64,000 bases of DNA, taken from contig NZ_JOJP01000001.1 of NCBI RefSeq assembly GCF_000710775.1, forward strand, positions 231,083 through 295,082, written 5' to 3'. The notes beneath the pieces are model-generated. The model was not told where the DNA came from, made no database searches, and was given only the letters and a program-made list of their open reading frames with translations. Shown one piece after another: positions 29,195 to 40,216 of this stretch. The position numbers were made by a program, and so were the translations under genes. Position 1 is the first letter of the stretch, and every line of letters starts with the position of its first letter. The stretch comes from Endozoicomonas elysicola (lineage in GTDB: Bacteria; Pseudomonadota; Gammaproteobacteria; Pseudomonadales; Endozoicomonadaceae).

Positions 29195-29457
29195 GGGCCT
29201 GTTGACGTTTCGTTGCGAGGCTCAGTGGGCCAGAAAAGCGTCATATGCGCGAAAGACATGTGCTGTCCGTAGCCATTCTACGTCAAGCAAGTCTAACAAA
29301 GCAGATGGCGCTTTTCTGGGTCACCCGAAGGGCGTATCAGGGCGCCCCTATGACGTTGTTGCTGCATTTTGAAAGGCAACGCGCATTCCTGCAATGCCGC
29401 GCCTAGTCATAGGAACGCACTGATACGCTGAGCACACAACGAAACGTCAACAGGCCC
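29195..29457. repeat. 263-bp element with nested inverted repeats
   Basis: The outer arms are a perfect 21-bp match, 29195-29215 with 29437-29457 (gggcctgttgacgtttcgtt plus one base). Inside are two more stems: cagaaaagcg/cgcttttctg (29231-29240, 29309-29318), and gcgtatcag/ctgatacgc (29332-29340, 29420-29428), the latter extended by cctatgac/gtcatagg. The result is a three-way, cloverleaf-like fold. No open frame with family features lies inside, so this is a non-autonomous mobile element or structured non-coding element. Partial ends recur at 21027 and 47914. Confidence 0.75.
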
Positions 29458-29482
29458 CAATGCCTGTCCTGGAGCCTGAATC

Positions 29483-30877
29483 ATGCCACTGCATTACCGC
29501 GATGATATTCTGGACAATCTTGTAGACGACGTTTACGCCTCGTCGGATCTTTCGGTCAGCATGCCAAAATACAAGATGCCGGAAAAACAACAGGAACCAC
29601 GGCATGCTTATCAGGTGGTTCATGATGAGCTAATGCTGGATGGTAACTCCCGTCAAAACCTCGCCACGTTCTGTCAGACCTGGGTTGATGATGAAGTCCA
29701 CAAAATCATGGATGAGTGTGTCGACAAGAACATGATCGACAAGGATGAATATCCGCAAACCGCAGAGCTTGAGAGCCGCTGCGTGCATATGCTGGCGGAC
29801 CTCTGGAACTCTCCTGATGCCATGAATACCCTTGGCTGCTCCACAACGGGCTCCAGTGAAGCGGCCATGCTTGGAGGTATGGCTCTGAAATGGCGCTGGC
29901 GTGAAAAAATGAAGCAGCAGGGAAAACCAACAGATAAACCTAATATGATTTGTGGCCCGGTTCAGATTTGCTGGCACAAATTCGCTCGTTACTGGGATAT
30001 CGAACTCAGAGAAATCCCTATGGAAGGGGATCGCCTGATTATGAATCCCGAAGAAGTCATCAAACGCTGCGATGAAAACACAATAGGCGTCGTGCCAACC
30101 CTGGGCGTAACCTTTACCTGCCAATACGAACCAGTCGAAGCGGTCAGTAAAGCACTGGACAAACTTCAGCAGGATACCGGGCTGGATATTCCCATACATG
30201 TGGATGCAGCCAGTGGCGGGTTTCTGGCACCCTTCTGTGATCCTGACCTGGTCTGGGACTTCCGCCTGCCCCGAGTTAAGTCCATTAATGCTTCCGGGCA
30301 TAAATTTGGACTGGCGCCTCTAGGCGTCGGCTGGGTCGTTTGGCGTGACAAGGAAGATCTGCCAGAGAATCTGATCTTTCGCGTGAACTATCTCGGCGGT
30401 GATATGCCAACCTTTGCGCTGAATTTCTCTCGCCCCGGTGGACAGATTGCTGCCCAGTACTACATATTTCTTCGACTTGGAAAAGAAGGCTATCGCCGTA
30501 TACAGCAAGCCTGTTATGAAACCGCTCAATATCTCAGTAAACAGATAGAACAGTTAGGCATATTCGACATTATTTATAACGGCAAAGGTGGCATACCCGC
30601 CATGAGCTGGTCATTAAAGAAAGGGCTTAGCCCAGGCTTCAACCTTTACGACCTATCCGATCGCATCCGCAGCCGAGGCTGGCAGATCGCGGCTTACTCC
30701 ATGCCAGCCAACCGCGAAGATCTGGTTATCATGCGTATTCTGGTTCGTCATGGCTTTACCCATGACCTTGCTGACTTACTGGTGGATGACCTGAAACGCT
30801 GTCTCGATTATTTCGAAAAACATCCGGTTCAAGAGCCCGGCAATGCCGAAGACTCCTCCGGTTATAACCATAATTAA
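29483..30877 (+). CDS. gad: Glutamate decarboxylase
   Basis: A 464-residue PLP enzyme of the bacterial GadA/GadB type, turning glutamate to GABA and CO2 while consuming a proton. Visible are [32 protein letters not shown] and the PLP lysine in [17 protein letters not shown] precedes the ATG. The C-terminal tail is acidic and polar. No GadC antiporter gene is next door, so an acid-resistance role is not shown here; GABA production or supply to a host is an alternative. A LysR-type gene follows on the same strand. Confidence 0.95.
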   Translation: MPLHYRDDILDNLVDDVYASSDLSVSMPKYKMPEKQQEPRHAYQVVHDELMLDGNSRQNLATFCQTWVDDEVHKIMDECVDKNMIDKDEYPQTAELESRCVHMLADLWNSPDAMNTLGCSTTGSSEAAMLGGMALKWRWREKMKQQGKPTDKPNMICGPVQICWHKFARYWDIELREIPMEGDRLIMNPEEVIKRCDENTIGVVPTLGVTFTCQYEPVEAVSKALDKLQQDTGLDIPIHVDAASGGFLAPFCDPDLVWDFRLPRVKSINASGHKFGLAPLGVGWVVWRDKEDLPENLIFRVNYLGGDMPTFALNFSRPGGQIAAQYYIFLRLGKEGYRRIQQACYETAQYLSKQIEQLGIFDIIYNGKGGIPAMSWSLKKGLSPGFNLYDLSDRIRSRGWQIAAYSMPANREDLVIMRILVRHGFTHDLADLLVDDLKRCLDYFEKHPVQEPGNAEDSSGYNHN

Positions 30878-30995
30878 CTCACTGCCCGCACGCTTACAAT
30901 AAAGAGAGTGTGCGGGAATACAAAAAATCTGCAAACAAAAAGCACTGATCAGGTATTATTGCCAGCCTCATCGACACAATGCATTGCAGCCTTCT

Positions 30996-31946
30996 ATGAT
31001 TCCAACGGAAACGCTTCAGATTGTTCGGGCAGTTGCCCATTTTCGTAACTTTACAGCTGCCGCCAAACATCTGCATAAAGTGCCATCGGCAATCAGCTAT
31101 ACCGTTAGAAAACTGGAAGACCGCCTTGGTGTGCAACTGTTTCTACGCGACAGCAAACGTGTTGATCTGACACCCGCTGGCGAACACTTCATTGAACATA
31201 CTGACAAGCTTCTTGCATCCCTCGAAGAACTTGAAAACAGTACACGACAATTAGCTACTGGCTGGGAACAGGAACTGCGCATAGCGCTGGACAACGTGGT
31301 TAACCAGGGAAAGGTCTATGACCTGATCCACGACCTTCAGGCCGTGCGACCTGAAGCAGGGCTGGTTATCAATACCGAAGTCTATAACGGTTCCTGGGAC
31401 TCACTTTTCCATGGCCGTTGTCAGGTAGTCATTGGAGCTCCTCAAGATATTCCCGAAGCCATCCTTAATCAGGATCGTTTTGCCTGGCGCTCTATGGGTA
31501 ACATGACCTGGGACTTTGTGGTCTCTCCAGACCACCCGCTGGCTAAACGGAAAGAACCCCTTTCTATGGAAGAACTTCAGGAATACCGCTCAATCTGTAT
31601 TCAGGATACTTCACGCTTCTTCCGTCAGGGTTATAACCTGCTTCTGGAAAATCAGCAGGTACTGCTGGTTCCCAGTTTTCGGGCCGCGATCGAGTGTCTG
31701 TTAAGAGGCCTGGGTGCCACCATTCTGCCAAGCCATTTTGCAAAGCCTTATATTGCAGAAGGTTTGCTGGTTCGCAAGGAAGTCATTGACCTGCATTACA
31801 ACGATGGCTGCCTGCTGGCCTGGAATCAGGAAAATATGGGACAGGGTCTGAAGTGGGTTCTCGACTGGCTGGGATCTGAAGCTTGGCTGAATAAAGTATG
31901 GCTTCAATACGATGACCAGGCTCCCATGGGATACCACGTTCCCTGA
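30996..31946 (+). CDS. LysR-family transcriptional regulator, PunR/YdhB-like
   Basis: About 316 residues from ATG 30996 (TTG 30984 possible). The N-terminal winged helix has LQIVRAVAHFRNFTAAAKHL and VPSAISYTVRKLEDRLGV, where the VPSA-SYTVR-LE pattern resembles the PunR/YdhB subgroup, which regulates purine transport in E. coli. The C-terminal co-inducer domain spans about 90-300. It is 106 bp downstream of gad, so control of gad is possible; a tie to purine metabolism is inferred from the subgroup only. Confidence 0.88.
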   Translation: MIPTETLQIVRAVAHFRNFTAAAKHLHKVPSAISYTVRKLEDRLGVQLFLRDSKRVDLTPAGEHFIEHTDKLLASLEELENSTRQLATGWEQELRIALDNVVNQGKVYDLIHDLQAVRPEAGLVINTEVYNGSWDSLFHGRCQVVIGAPQDIPEAILNQDRFAWRSMGNMTWDFVVSPDHPLAKRKEPLSMEELQEYRSICIQDTSRFFRQGYNLLLENQQVLLVPSFRAAIECLLRGLGATILPSHFAKPYIAEGLLVRKEVIDLHYNDGCLLAWNQENMGQGLKWVLDWLGSEAWLNKVWLQYDDQAPMGYHVP

Positions 31947-31955
31947 GACTGCTCT

Positions 31956-32009
31956 TTTCATCATAACGGACACACAGAGGCTGAAGTCTTTGTGTCCGTT
32001 ATGATGAAA
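31956..32009 (+). terminator. Long perfect hairpin after the LysR-type gene
   Basis: A 19-bp perfect stem (tttcatcataacggacaca and its complement) with a 16-base loop starts 10 bp past the stop codon. There is no T-run, so this is either a Rho-independent-like structure or a small inverted repeat. Confidence 0.6.
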
Positions 32010-32124
32010 GATTGCACCATTAATCGCATTTTCTGAACAGCCCCACCCTGATTTACTCTTAAGTAATCTAATACCTCTCCTAGCGCCAACTAATATTTGC
32101 CACTTCCAAAAAGGCTTAGGAGCT

Positions 32125-33012
32125 ATGGTTTTTATGACTGTTCGATCGGGTTGTCTTTTATTACTCAGTATTCTTACCAGCTCTTTTTCATGGGCTGAAA
32201 CCGTAAAGCTCTCTCTCCACTCCGATCTGCATCAGGAGCATGTACCTAAAGACAAGAAGGAGCTCGTTACCGTCCCCGGAGCAGATATTATTATTCTTGC
32301 GGGTGATATTGATGAAGGCACGGACAGTATCGAATACGCTGAAAGTGTTGCAGTGAAGAATAATGCGAAAGTCATTCTTATTGCTGGAAACCATGAGTTT
32401 TACGATCATGACTTGTACGCTCTTCAGCATCAGTTAAACGATGCCGCCAATCAAATGTCTAATGTTTTTTTTCTGGAAAGAAATCAGCTTAATCTGGACG
32501 GAGTTCGCTTTCTTGGCTGTACATTATGGTCTTCGTTCGACCTTTTTGAAGAAGACCAGCCAGAAAGCACAACACACTACCAGCAAAGGGCAGAGGAAGC
32601 GGTATACGATTTTTACAAAATCGCTGTGGGTAACCGGCTGATAAGAGCTACTGACCAGATAAAGGAAAACAACGCGTGCAGGCAGTGGCTGGAAGAACAG
32701 CTGTCTATCCCATACTCTGGTCCAACGGTGGTTATCACACACTTTGCCCCAGTGCCTGAATGTATAGATTCCAAATGGGCTGGCTCAGAGCTATCCCCCT
32801 ACTTTATAAACCGACTGAATGACATGATCTGGAAATGGCAACCAGACTTCTGGTTCTACGGCCATACTCATAGCAACATTAATCGAACGCTGGGAAAAAC
32901 CCGTATCATGACTAACCAGAAAGGGCATGATAAACACACCCCTCCGGACTACCAACCAGAGCTGATTATTCCTATAGAGGTGAGCCCCACTTCGTTGCAT
33001 CAAGAAGGATAA
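32125..33012 (+). CDS. Exported calcineurin-like metallophosphoesterase
   Basis: A 295-residue protein with a signal peptide ending FSWA and all five metallophosphoesterase motifs: HSDLHQE (D-x-H), LAGDID, AGNHEFY, THFAP and GHTHSN. The metal-binding residues are complete, in contrast to the UshA-like protein at 17441. TAGGAG precedes the ATG. The substrate in the periplasm is unknown. Confidence 0.88.
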   Translation: MVFMTVRSGCLLLLSILTSSFSWAETVKLSLHSDLHQEHVPKDKKELVTVPGADIIILAGDIDEGTDSIEYAESVAVKNNAKVILIAGNHEFYDHDLYALQHQLNDAANQMSNVFFLERNQLNLDGVRFLGCTLWSSFDLFEEDQPESTTHYQQRAEEAVYDFYKIAVGNRLIRATDQIKENNACRQWLEEQLSIPYSGPTVVITHFAPVPECIDSKWAGSELSPYFINRLNDMIWKWQPDFWFYGHTHSNINRTLGKTRIMTNQKGHDKHTPPDYQPELIIPIEVSPTSLHQEG

Positions 33013-33018
33013 TTTACT

Positions 33019-33999
33019 TCAGTCAGCAGTAAGAATAATCTTGCCAACCGCTTGCCTTGACTCAAGATGGCGGTGGGCATCAGCCACTTGCCAGATAGTA
33101 AAGGGGTGAGGATCAATCAGTGGCTTAATCACACCGTTATCCACCAGTTGAGCGACTTCCGTCAGAATCCGACCATGTGCCGACCTGTTGATACCATTAA
33201 AAAGGGGGACCAACATCAAAACACCGTGCAGACTCAAGCTTTTCATCAGCACCGGAAACGTATCTTCCACCGGCAGGGTGACAGCCACGTCACCATAAAA
33301 ACGAACGGCCTCGAAGCTGTTTTTGATGTTCTCACCTACAACGGTATCAAACACTTTGTCATAGCCTACACCACCGGCAAATTGTCGTACGTATTCCTGC
33401 ACCGATGTATCCAGCACATTAATCAGGTGATCAGCTCCAAGACCAGCCGCAATATCCAGCGTTCTTGGTTTGGTGGTTGCTGTTACCGTTGCACCAAAAT
33501 GTCGGGCCAGCTGAATGGCAATATGGCCAACGCCACCGGTAGCACCATGAATCAGCACCCGATCACCCTTGGTGACTTTCAACTTGTCATGCAGCCCTTC
33601 CCAGGCCGTTATGGAAACCAGCGGCAAAGCTGCCGCTTCGCTCATTGACAGTGACTCAGGCTTTTTAGCCATCAACTCTGCATCGACCAGCATATAGTCA
33701 GCCAGAGCACCATTCTGCCCCGCAACACCACCGGCACATCCATACACCTCATCGCCGGGTTTGAATAAGGTAACACCCTCGCCAACATCATGAACGACTC
33801 CGGCAACATCGCCGTGAAGTATTTCCGGCCTGTTCTCAGACCATGGGTTCTTGGATGAACGCAGCATTACATCCAACGGGTTGACGCTACTGGCCTTAAC
33901 CTCAACCACTATATGGCCGGGTTTAACCTCGGGCATTGGGTACTCAATACTCTCGAAAACATCAGCCGAACCAATGTGCCTTACGACCATAGCCTTCAT
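33019..33999 (-). CDS. Zinc-free MDR oxidoreductase (quinone reductase-like)
   Basis: A 326-residue medium-chain dehydrogenase/reductase without the structural zinc cysteines. The GroES-like N-terminal domain is followed by the NADPH-binding RVLIHGATGGVGHIAIQLA. The type resembles NADPH:quinone oxidoreductase and zeta-crystallin-like enzymes. It is convergent with the phosphoesterase (7-bp gap). Substrate unknown. Confidence 0.88.
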   Translation of the reverse strand: MKAMVVRHIGSADVFESIEYPMPEVKPGHIVVEVKASSVNPLDVMLRSSKNPWSENRPEILHGDVAGVVHDVGEGVTLFKPGDEVYGCAGGVAGQNGALADYMLVDAELMAKKPESLSMSEAAALPLVSITAWEGLHDKLKVTKGDRVLIHGATGGVGHIAIQLARHFGATVTATTKPRTLDIAAGLGADHLINVLDTSVQEYVRQFAGGVGYDKVFDTVVGENIKNSFEAVRFYGDVAVTLPVEDTFPVLMKSLSLHGVLMLVPLFNGINRSAHGRILTEVAQLVDNGVIKPLIDPHPFTIWQVADAHRHLESRQAVGKIILTAD

Positions 34000-34138
34000 A
34001 AAAACCCTCCGGCTCTTGGGAAAAACGACAGGAATTGGTTGCTTTAAAGTAGTTGATACAATTGGAAAGAAGGGAGAATTTATTGAAATGTACTTATTTA
34101 TTGAGCATCTGCTTTAGACGGTAATAAAGAGGTGAGCA

Positions 34139-34169
34139 GTCATCCACCCATAATTTATGGATGGATGAC
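34139..34169 (-). terminator. Hairpin after the BCCT transporter gene
   Basis: Stem gtcatccacccat / atggatggatgac (13 bp, one mismatch) with a five-base loop, ten bases beyond the transporter stop. No T-run. Confidence 0.5.
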
Positions 34170-34178
34170 CATTCTTCA

Positions 34179-35396
34179 TCAGTTCACCAGCTCAATCTTG
34201 CCGTAATCCACTGCAGTCTTTTCATCGTTTGCTTTAATGTTCATCACTGGCTTCAAAGTAGTCAGCAGGATATAACCAAAGCAGGCAAAGAACAGCCCGA
34301 TAACCAGAGCGCCAACCCATTGGATCTCCAGAAAATCCAGTTTGAACAGCATCGTCAGAATACTCATGGCAGCGATATTACCGAGGAGGTACTTCACCTT
34401 GCCAAGGCGCGCCACGGTCAAATTCAGGTTATCGGTGTAGAGCCGAACCAGAGAATCCAGAGAATTAATAACAAAGGTGATGCCAACCAGTGCCATCGCC
34501 AGATTGTAAAACCCTGCAGTTTCAAGCCCATTTGCATGATAGTAATACAATACTGAGAACCAGATACCCACCGGAATAGAGGGCACAATCAGCATCGCTG
34601 CAAATAACTGGCGCGTGGTCAACCCACCCACAAAACGGGAGGTAAACTGGCCAATCATAATGCTCCATGCGAACCACCAGAGCAGATAGAACTCATGGTA
34701 GTCATTCAACGGTAAAACGAACTGGTGAATGTTGCCAAAATAGTCACCCAGCAGAGCAGCGGTCTTGACCATTTCGACAGCACCATTCTCAGTGGAGACC
34801 ATTGCACCGAGCCCCATGACAGCGATCAGCCCCAGAAACAGCAGCGTTGTAGCCACACTCAGGAATCTCACATAACGCAAACTGGTGCTGGAATAAACCG
34901 CAATAGCAATAACGACGAAAACAATCAGATAGAAAGAGGCAACAATCGTTTCCCCGTCCCCAACCTCGGGCAGGTACCAGGGCAGGTTGGCCAGCAGTAG
35001 ATAAGCAGTGAAAGCACAGGTGCCAACAATCACAAGATTATTGATGAACTTAACCAGAGGTAATTCGAAGAAGCCCACCTTAGGCTCAATCACACAGAAA
35101 TAGAAACAGGTCAGGAAATAAAAGGCCCAAATCAAAAAGCCCCAGAACCCAAACTCAATAGCCAGCGGGTTGGCAAATCCGTACTCAGGGCTCGCCGACA
35201 GATCTGCATAACCAGCAAATTCGGTTAACGGGAACATGATCAGCCCCACGTCCAACCCGGAAGTAAATAGAATCGCGATGAATGTCAGGGTGCGCACCGG
35301 CGTATTCCCAATACATCGGACACTCCCCCAACGAACCAGGATAAATGCCACCGCTAAAAACGTGAACAGTATGCCGGCTGATAACCAAGCAGTCAT
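34179..35396 (-). CDS. BCCT-like choline/betaine transporter, short form
   Basis: A 405-residue protein with about ten hydrophobic segments. The stretch FYLLWWFAWSIMIGQFTSRF, then GGLTTRQLFAAMLIVPSI, corresponds to the BCCT core WW-AWSPFVG-FIARISRGRT, but the sequence is diverged and the protein is 100 or more residues shorter than typical BCCT carriers. It lies 115 bp downstream of betA in the same direction, so choline uptake for betaine synthesis is the likely job. The other possibility is a divergent betaine carrier. Confidence 0.7.
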   Translation of the reverse strand: MTAWLSAGILFTFLAVAFILVRWGSVRCIGNTPVRTLTFIAILFTSGLDVGLIMFPLTEFAGYADLSASPEYGFANPLAIEFGFWGFLIWAFYFLTCFYFCVIEPKVGFFELPLVKFINNLVIVGTCAFTAYLLLANLPWYLPEVGDGETIVASFYLIVFVVIAIAVYSSTSLRYVRFLSVATTLLFLGLIAVMGLGAMVSTENGAVEMVKTAALLGDYFGNIHQFVLPLNDYHEFYLLWWFAWSIMIGQFTSRFVGGLTTRQLFAAMLIVPSIPVGIWFSVLYYYHANGLETAGFYNLAMALVGITFVINSLDSLVRLYTDNLNLTVARLGKVKYLLGNIAAMSILTMLFKLDFLEIQWVGALVIGLFFACFGYILLTTLKPVMNIKANDEKTAVDYGKIELVN

Positions 35397-35511
35397 AAGC
35401 TTCTCCAGAGTTTGCTTGTTTATTATTATTCGGTCTGTGTGCTGCCCCTGTTGTTATAAATGATCAGAACAACACACCGTTTGGCCGGGTATCCGTCACC
35501 AGCCCCAGAAC

Positions 35512-37212
35512 TTACATCGCAACACGCTCAGGGCTCCCCGAGCGTTGTCGTTCAAGCCAGCTTTCATCCATACCAACCACAGCGTCAGATGGACTCAGAG
35601 AGCCTTTGCCTCGAATAATATCCGCAGCTTTTTCCGCAACCATGATAGTGGGCGAATTCAGGTTCCCGTTGGGAATCGTTGGAAAGATGGAAGAGTCGAC
35701 TACACGCAGTCGGGATATTCCATGGACACGGGTTTCAGGGTCAACAACAGCCAGATCATCACTGCCCATGCGACAAGAGCAGGATGGGTGATAAGCACTC
35801 TCCACAGCACTACGGACAAATGCATCGATTTCAGCATCTGTCTTTACACCATTACCCGGCTGAATTTCATCACCTCGAAAGGGGTCAAACGCTGGCTGAT
35901 TGATAATCTCGCGGGTCAGGCGAACACAGTCACGGAAGCCCTCTCTGTCCACTTCATGTTCGAGATAGTTGAACTGTATTTCCGGATTATCCGATGGGTT
36001 GGCACTTTTCGCCCTTATCCAGCCACGGCTCTTAGGCTTGTTATGCCCGATATGTACCTGGAAACCATGCCCGTCAAAGGCACTTCGCCCGTCATAACGC
36101 ATGGCCGCCGGCAAAAAGTGATACTGAAGATCTGGCCACTCCACACCCGCTTTGGAACGGATAAAACCACAGGACTCAAAATGGTTCGTGGCTCCAAGGC
36201 CTTTTCGATCAAGTAACCAGCGGGCACCGATCAGTCCCTTACTGAACCAATTCAGTTTGCCGTTCAGGGTGATGGGCTGCTTACACTTGAACTGGAAATA
36301 AAACTCCAGATGATCCTGCAGGTTTTCTCCTACGCCAGGCAGTTCATGCTGTACTGCAATGCCCGCCTCTTCCAGCACCGCTTTCGGCCCAATGCCCGAC
36401 AACTGCAAAAGATGTGGAGAGCCAATAGAGCCAGCAGAAAGAATCACCTCCCGCTTTGCACGCACTTCCTGAACGTTACCCTTGCGTTCATAGCGGATAC
36501 CAACGGCAATTTTTTCTTCAAGTAAGACTTTATGTACCAGCGCATGGGTAACAACCGTCAGGTTCGGGCGTGTCATGGCTGGCCGGAGATAAGCGTTAGC
36601 AGTTGACCACCGACGTCCATTCTTCACCGTCATGTGCATGGGACCAAACCCTTCCTGCTGACGGCCATTGTAATCATCGGTAGAAAAGTAACCGGCCTCT
36701 ACACCCGCATCGACAAAGGCCTGATAAAGGGGGTTCTTCATCTCGTTGCCGTTGTTCACCCCCAGAGGGCCGCTATCCCCACGATAATCATCACCGCCAA
36801 ATGCCCAGGTTTCTGCTTTCCTGAAATAAGGCAGGCAGTGTGCATAGCTCCAGCCTTCGGCTCCATGGCTCTGCCATTCATCAAAGTCCCGTGCATGACC
36901 ACGTACGTAGACCATGCCGTTAATGGATGACGAGCCCCCCAGTACTTTGCCTCGAGGACAGTGCATACGACGGTTATCGAGGAAAGGCTCTGGTTCAGTT
37001 TCAAACTGCCAGGCAAATTTCTCGGTATTCATGGGAATAGAAAGTGCAGTTGGCATTTGAATAAACAGACTGCGATCACTGCCCCCATTCTCCAGCAGCA
37101 ACACATTAACCGCAGGGTCTTCCGTCAAACGGTTCGCCAGCACACAACCCGCCGAGCCAGCACCAACAATGATGTAATCGTAAGTGGAAAGATTGTTCGA
37201 TGATGTGGACAT
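35512..37212 (-). CDS. betA: Choline dehydrogenase
   Basis: A 566-residue GMC-family FAD enzyme oxidising choline to betaine aldehyde. The FAD motif [18 protein letters not shown] is at the N-terminus, with [20 protein letters not shown] and [17 protein letters not shown] next, and the active-site His in [12 protein letters not shown]. It is membrane-associated in known systems. It lies 20 bp downstream of betB and upstream of the BCCT-like gene. Confidence 0.93.
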   Translation of the reverse strand: MSTSSNNLSTYDYIIVGAGSAGCVLANRLTEDPAVNVLLLENGGSDRSLFIQMPTALSIPMNTEKFAWQFETEPEPFLDNRRMHCPRGKVLGGSSSINGMVYVRGHARDFDEWQSHGAEGWSYAHCLPYFRKAETWAFGGDDYRGDSGPLGVNNGNEMKNPLYQAFVDAGVEAGYFSTDDYNGRQQEGFGPMHMTVKNGRRWSTANAYLRPAMTRPNLTVVTHALVHKVLLEEKIAVGIRYERKGNVQEVRAKREVILSAGSIGSPHLLQLSGIGPKAVLEEAGIAVQHELPGVGENLQDHLEFYFQFKCKQPITLNGKLNWFSKGLIGARWLLDRKGLGATNHFESCGFIRSKAGVEWPDLQYHFLPAAMRYDGRSAFDGHGFQVHIGHNKPKSRGWIRAKSANPSDNPEIQFNYLEHEVDREGFRDCVRLTREIINQPAFDPFRGDEIQPGNGVKTDAEIDAFVRSAVESAYHPSCSCRMGSDDLAVVDPETRVHGISRLRVVDSSIFPTIPNGNLNSPTIMVAEKAADIIRGKGSLSPSDAVVGMDESWLERQRSGSPERVAM

Positions 37213-37232
37213 AAATAGCTCTGTCTTTTTTG

Positions 37233-38690
37233 TTAAAATGGGCTTTCCAGTGGTGTCATGCCCACATAGACAGACTTCAACTGCGTATAGTGACGAAGGG
37301 TTTCCATGCCGTTCTCACGGCCGATACCGGACAATTTGTACCCACCCACAGGCATCTCCGCCGGCGATAGCCCGTAGCTGTTAATCCAGCAGATTCCGGC
37401 CTCCAGTTGCTGGGTAACCCGATGAGCACGCCGGATATCCTGGGTATAGACACCCGCGGCCAGACCGTAAGTGGTGTTATTGGCCCTATGTACCACCTCT
37501 GGCTCATCGTCAAATACCAGCAGCGACATGACTGGCCCAAAAATCTCCTGACGAACAATGGTCATATCATCATGGCAGTCGGTAAAAATGGTTGGCGCTA
37601 CAAAATAACCACCGGACGCGTTTTCAGGCGACAATGGATTACCACCCTCAAGCAGGGTTGCCCCTTCATCCAGCCCGGACTGAATAAAGTCCAATACCAC
37701 TCGATGATGCTTCTCGGAAATCAGGGCTCCGAAATTGGTAGCAGGGTCCATTGGATCACCAGCCACAATATTATTGCGGGTACGAGTCAGCAGCTTTTCA
37801 ACAAACGCGTCATAAACTGAACGATGCACAAATACTCTGGTTCCATTGGTACAGATTTCTCCCTGAGTATAAAAATTACCCAGCATCGCCGCAGATACTG
37901 CTTCGTCCAGGTCTGCATCTTCAAAAATAATCAGAGGAGATTTACCACCAAGTTCCATGGTGACTTCTTTCAGTGAAGAGGCTGCAGCAGACATGACTTG
38001 TCTGCCGGTATTCACTTCCCCAGTGAACGACACTTTTGAGATATCAGGATGCCCGGTCAGCCACTTGCCAACCTCGGCATCCCCCAGCACAACATTGAAC
38101 ACACCTTCCGGTACACCCGCCTCAATAAAGATTTCGGCCAGCTTAAGGGCACCATGTGGCGTCTCTTCTGAAGGTTTGAAGATCATGCTGTTACCACAGG
38201 CCAGTGCAGGAGCTGATTTCCAGCAGGCAATCTGCAGGGGGTAATTCCAGGCCCCAATACCTGCACAGATCCCCAACGGCTCGCGGCAGGTATAATAAAA
38301 ATCGTCACCCAGGCTTTGCTGGTTGCCCTCGATGGCAGGAGCGAGCCCAGCAAAAAATTCAATTGAGTCAGCACCGGTAACGACATCCACAACCGATGCT
38401 TCCTGCCAGGACTTACCGGTATCTTCCACCTCAATAGCCGCCAGCTGATCATTGCGCTCTCTTAACAGAAGTACCGCTTTTTGCAGAATACGACTGCGTT
38501 CTATGCCAGTCATGGCCGACCACTGTTCAAATCCCCGGCGGGCACTGCTAATTGCTGCCAGTCTGATCGCCTCATCAGCCACTTCAGCCTGATAAGCAAC
38601 TTGTCCAGTCGCAGGATTAATAACCTCAAATGTCTCACCGCTACTGTTACTGCAATAGTCGCCATCCACAAAGTTTCTGAGGCGCATCAA
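37233..38690 (-). CDS. betB: Betaine aldehyde dehydrogenase
   Basis: A 485-residue NAD-dependent aldehyde dehydrogenase. Catalytic Glu is in MELGGKSPL and catalytic Cys in [13 protein letters not shown]; the cofactor loop [10 protein letters not shown] is present. It makes glycine betaine from betaine aldehyde. First of the betB-betA-BCCT set. No betI repressor gene lies next to it in the window. Confidence 0.95.
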   Translation of the reverse strand: MMRLRNFVDGDYCSNSSGETFEVINPATGQVAYQAEVADEAIRLAAISSARRGFEQWSAMTGIERSRILQKAVLLLRERNDQLAAIEVEDTGKSWQEASVVDVVTGADSIEFFAGLAPAIEGNQQSLGDDFYYTCREPLGICAGIGAWNYPLQIACWKSAPALACGNSMIFKPSEETPHGALKLAEIFIEAGVPEGVFNVVLGDAEVGKWLTGHPDISKVSFTGEVNTGRQVMSAAASSLKEVTMELGGKSPLIIFEDADLDEAVSAAMLGNFYTQGEICTNGTRVFVHRSVYDAFVEKLLTRTRNNIVAGDPMDPATNFGALISEKHHRVVLDFIQSGLDEGATLLEGGNPLSPENASGGYFVAPTIFTDCHDDMTIVRQEIFGPVMSLLVFDDEPEVVHRANNTTYGLAAGVYTQDIRRAHRVTQQLEAGICWINSYGLSPAEMPVGGYKLSGIGRENGMETLRHYTQLKSVYVGMTPLESPF

Positions 38691-39383
38691 GTTTCTCCGT
38701 ACTACTTCGTCTTGTTTTTAAAAAGCTGTTCAACCAGAGATTTATCAATAGAACGCTGCGAAGCCCTATTCATAAAAAACCACAGGCAAGAATTACTAAA
38801 ACGCCAAACACTGCATTGGAGACTTTGGGCGGATAGATCTGGCAGGAGCAGCGGCCTGAGAGCCATGGATTTAATAAGATGAAACCATGAACAGAATCTA
38901 TCAAAAGGCATATATTGATAGATAAATGGAACACTAACTTTCAGCACATTCTTATTATTTAACAGCCAATTGATTAGAAGTCTAACCAACATAGCATTAC
39001 ACATCAATACAAAAACATTGAATAAAATCATCAAACTACAGCAAAACCACACTCAAAATTAACAAGTTTCAAATTAGCTACAGAGAAATATTTTAGACCA
39101 CTAACTAATTTTCTGCTGAGATCTTCCATGCGAGAGCAGGCCTTGCTTATTGATGGCAAAGAAGCCCTTGAGAAAAGACTGAATCCATAGGAAGAGGTGC
39201 ATGACTTGGAAACTCATCAAACACAGGGGCATTTATCCTGATGATTCTTATTAATTTACTGCTTATTTGCGAATAATTGGCCTGATTTTCCGCTTGGTCA
39301 GCGATACTGGCAGCTTTGTTAGACAATCTTCTTCAAAATCAATGATATAAAAGACTGAAAATGACTTGTAGGGGAGTAAAGCC
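38691..39383. other. AT-rich spacer of about 690 bp
   Basis: Upstream of betB and a small unknown gene. The betB promoter and any operator should be here. A 20-codon frame at 39128-39190 (MREQALLIDGKEALEKRL) may be a gene remnant. I see no convincing complete gene. Confidence 0.45.
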
Positions 39384-39848
39384 ATGGAATCGATCAAGCC
39401 AGTTTTCGGTCAGCAGGAGTTAACCATACAGGACCTAAGCCAGGATATGCTCGGTCTGGATAGTATGGACAGCATAGATAACCCTCTGGGCTGTCATGAC
39501 AGTGCACTTGTGCAAATCGAGATGTACAGCCGGATGATCTGCTATGGCATCAATAACCCATTCCCGCACTCACGCCAACATTTGGCTTTTGCACTAATTG
39601 GCATTAAAAGCTTACTCAACCAGATCAGTCTGGCAGAACTGGTAATGGGTAGCTCGGAGATTAAAGAAACGCCAGTCAAACAGGTACGTCCGGATATCCT
39701 GCACATGGAAAAACTCGACCAGTTATTAGACTGCCCTATGATTGCCGGCAGCCTGCCCACACTGAGAGAAGCACTGCGATTTGTTCACAGCAAGGACCAA
39801 CAGGAAATTTACAACATTCTTAAGCGTAAGCTGAAAGGGGAAAGTTAA
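39384..39848 (+). CDS. Unknown 154-residue protein
   Basis: GGGGAG precedes the ATG at 39384, supporting translation. The sequence has no signal peptide and no motif I know. It contains a helical stretch (SRQHLAFALIGIKSLLNQIS) and ends basic (YNILKRKLKGES). It stands alone, flanked by long AT-rich spacers, which suggests an accessory gene. Confidence 0.6.
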   Translation: MESIKPVFGQQELTIQDLSQDMLGLDSMDSIDNPLGCHDSALVQIEMYSRMICYGINNPFPHSRQHLAFALIGIKSLLNQISLAELVMGSSEIKETPVKQVRPDILHMEKLDQLLDCPMIAGSLPTLREALRFVHSKDQQEIYNILKRKLKGES

Positions 39849-40216
39849 TGCTGTCAGGGGTAGGCTTCTGCCCCTTGGGCATTCTTTCGTTCATACAAGG
39901 ACTGATACGCAGGACATAAACAAGCCCACTCTTTTAATTACTGCTCTCTCCATCCAATTATAACTAAATCAAAATTTTTCTATGTCGTTTAGATAAAAAC
40001 AAAGAATCTTAAAGTGGATATTTTCGTCAATATAAGTAAATCATTTTTTCAACCTTCTATAAGATCACTTATGTTAAACCTACCGTATAAACTCGGTGCT
40101 TAAAAAACAAGGTGTTAACACAACCTTTTTATTACTGTGTTAGAGTTGCCAACGGATTAAGCCAGAGAAGCTCTTTCCATAACGGAAGATATTCGAAAAA
40201 TAAAGGGATGACAAAA
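39849..40216. other. AT-rich spacer of about 370 bp
   Basis: Between the unknown small gene and the SDR gene. It should hold the SDR promoter. No gene, repeat or clear hairpin stands out. Confidence 0.4.

Larger units (their letters stand above)
28576..29482. other. Long spacer between deoC and the gad gene
   Basis: About 900 bp without a convincing gene. It holds the deo promoter region (a minus-strand TATACT lies at 28681-28686, without a clear -35), a bidirectional terminator at 28805-28835 and the inverted-repeat element at 29195-29457. A plus-strand frame at 28887-29147 begins with TTG and shows no family features. Confidence 0.5.

Noticed and set aside
29630..30301. A 223-codon minus-strand open frame
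   Set aside because: Antisense to glutamate decarboxylase, which is certain.
35545..36216. A 223-codon plus-strand open frame
   Set aside because: Antisense to betA.
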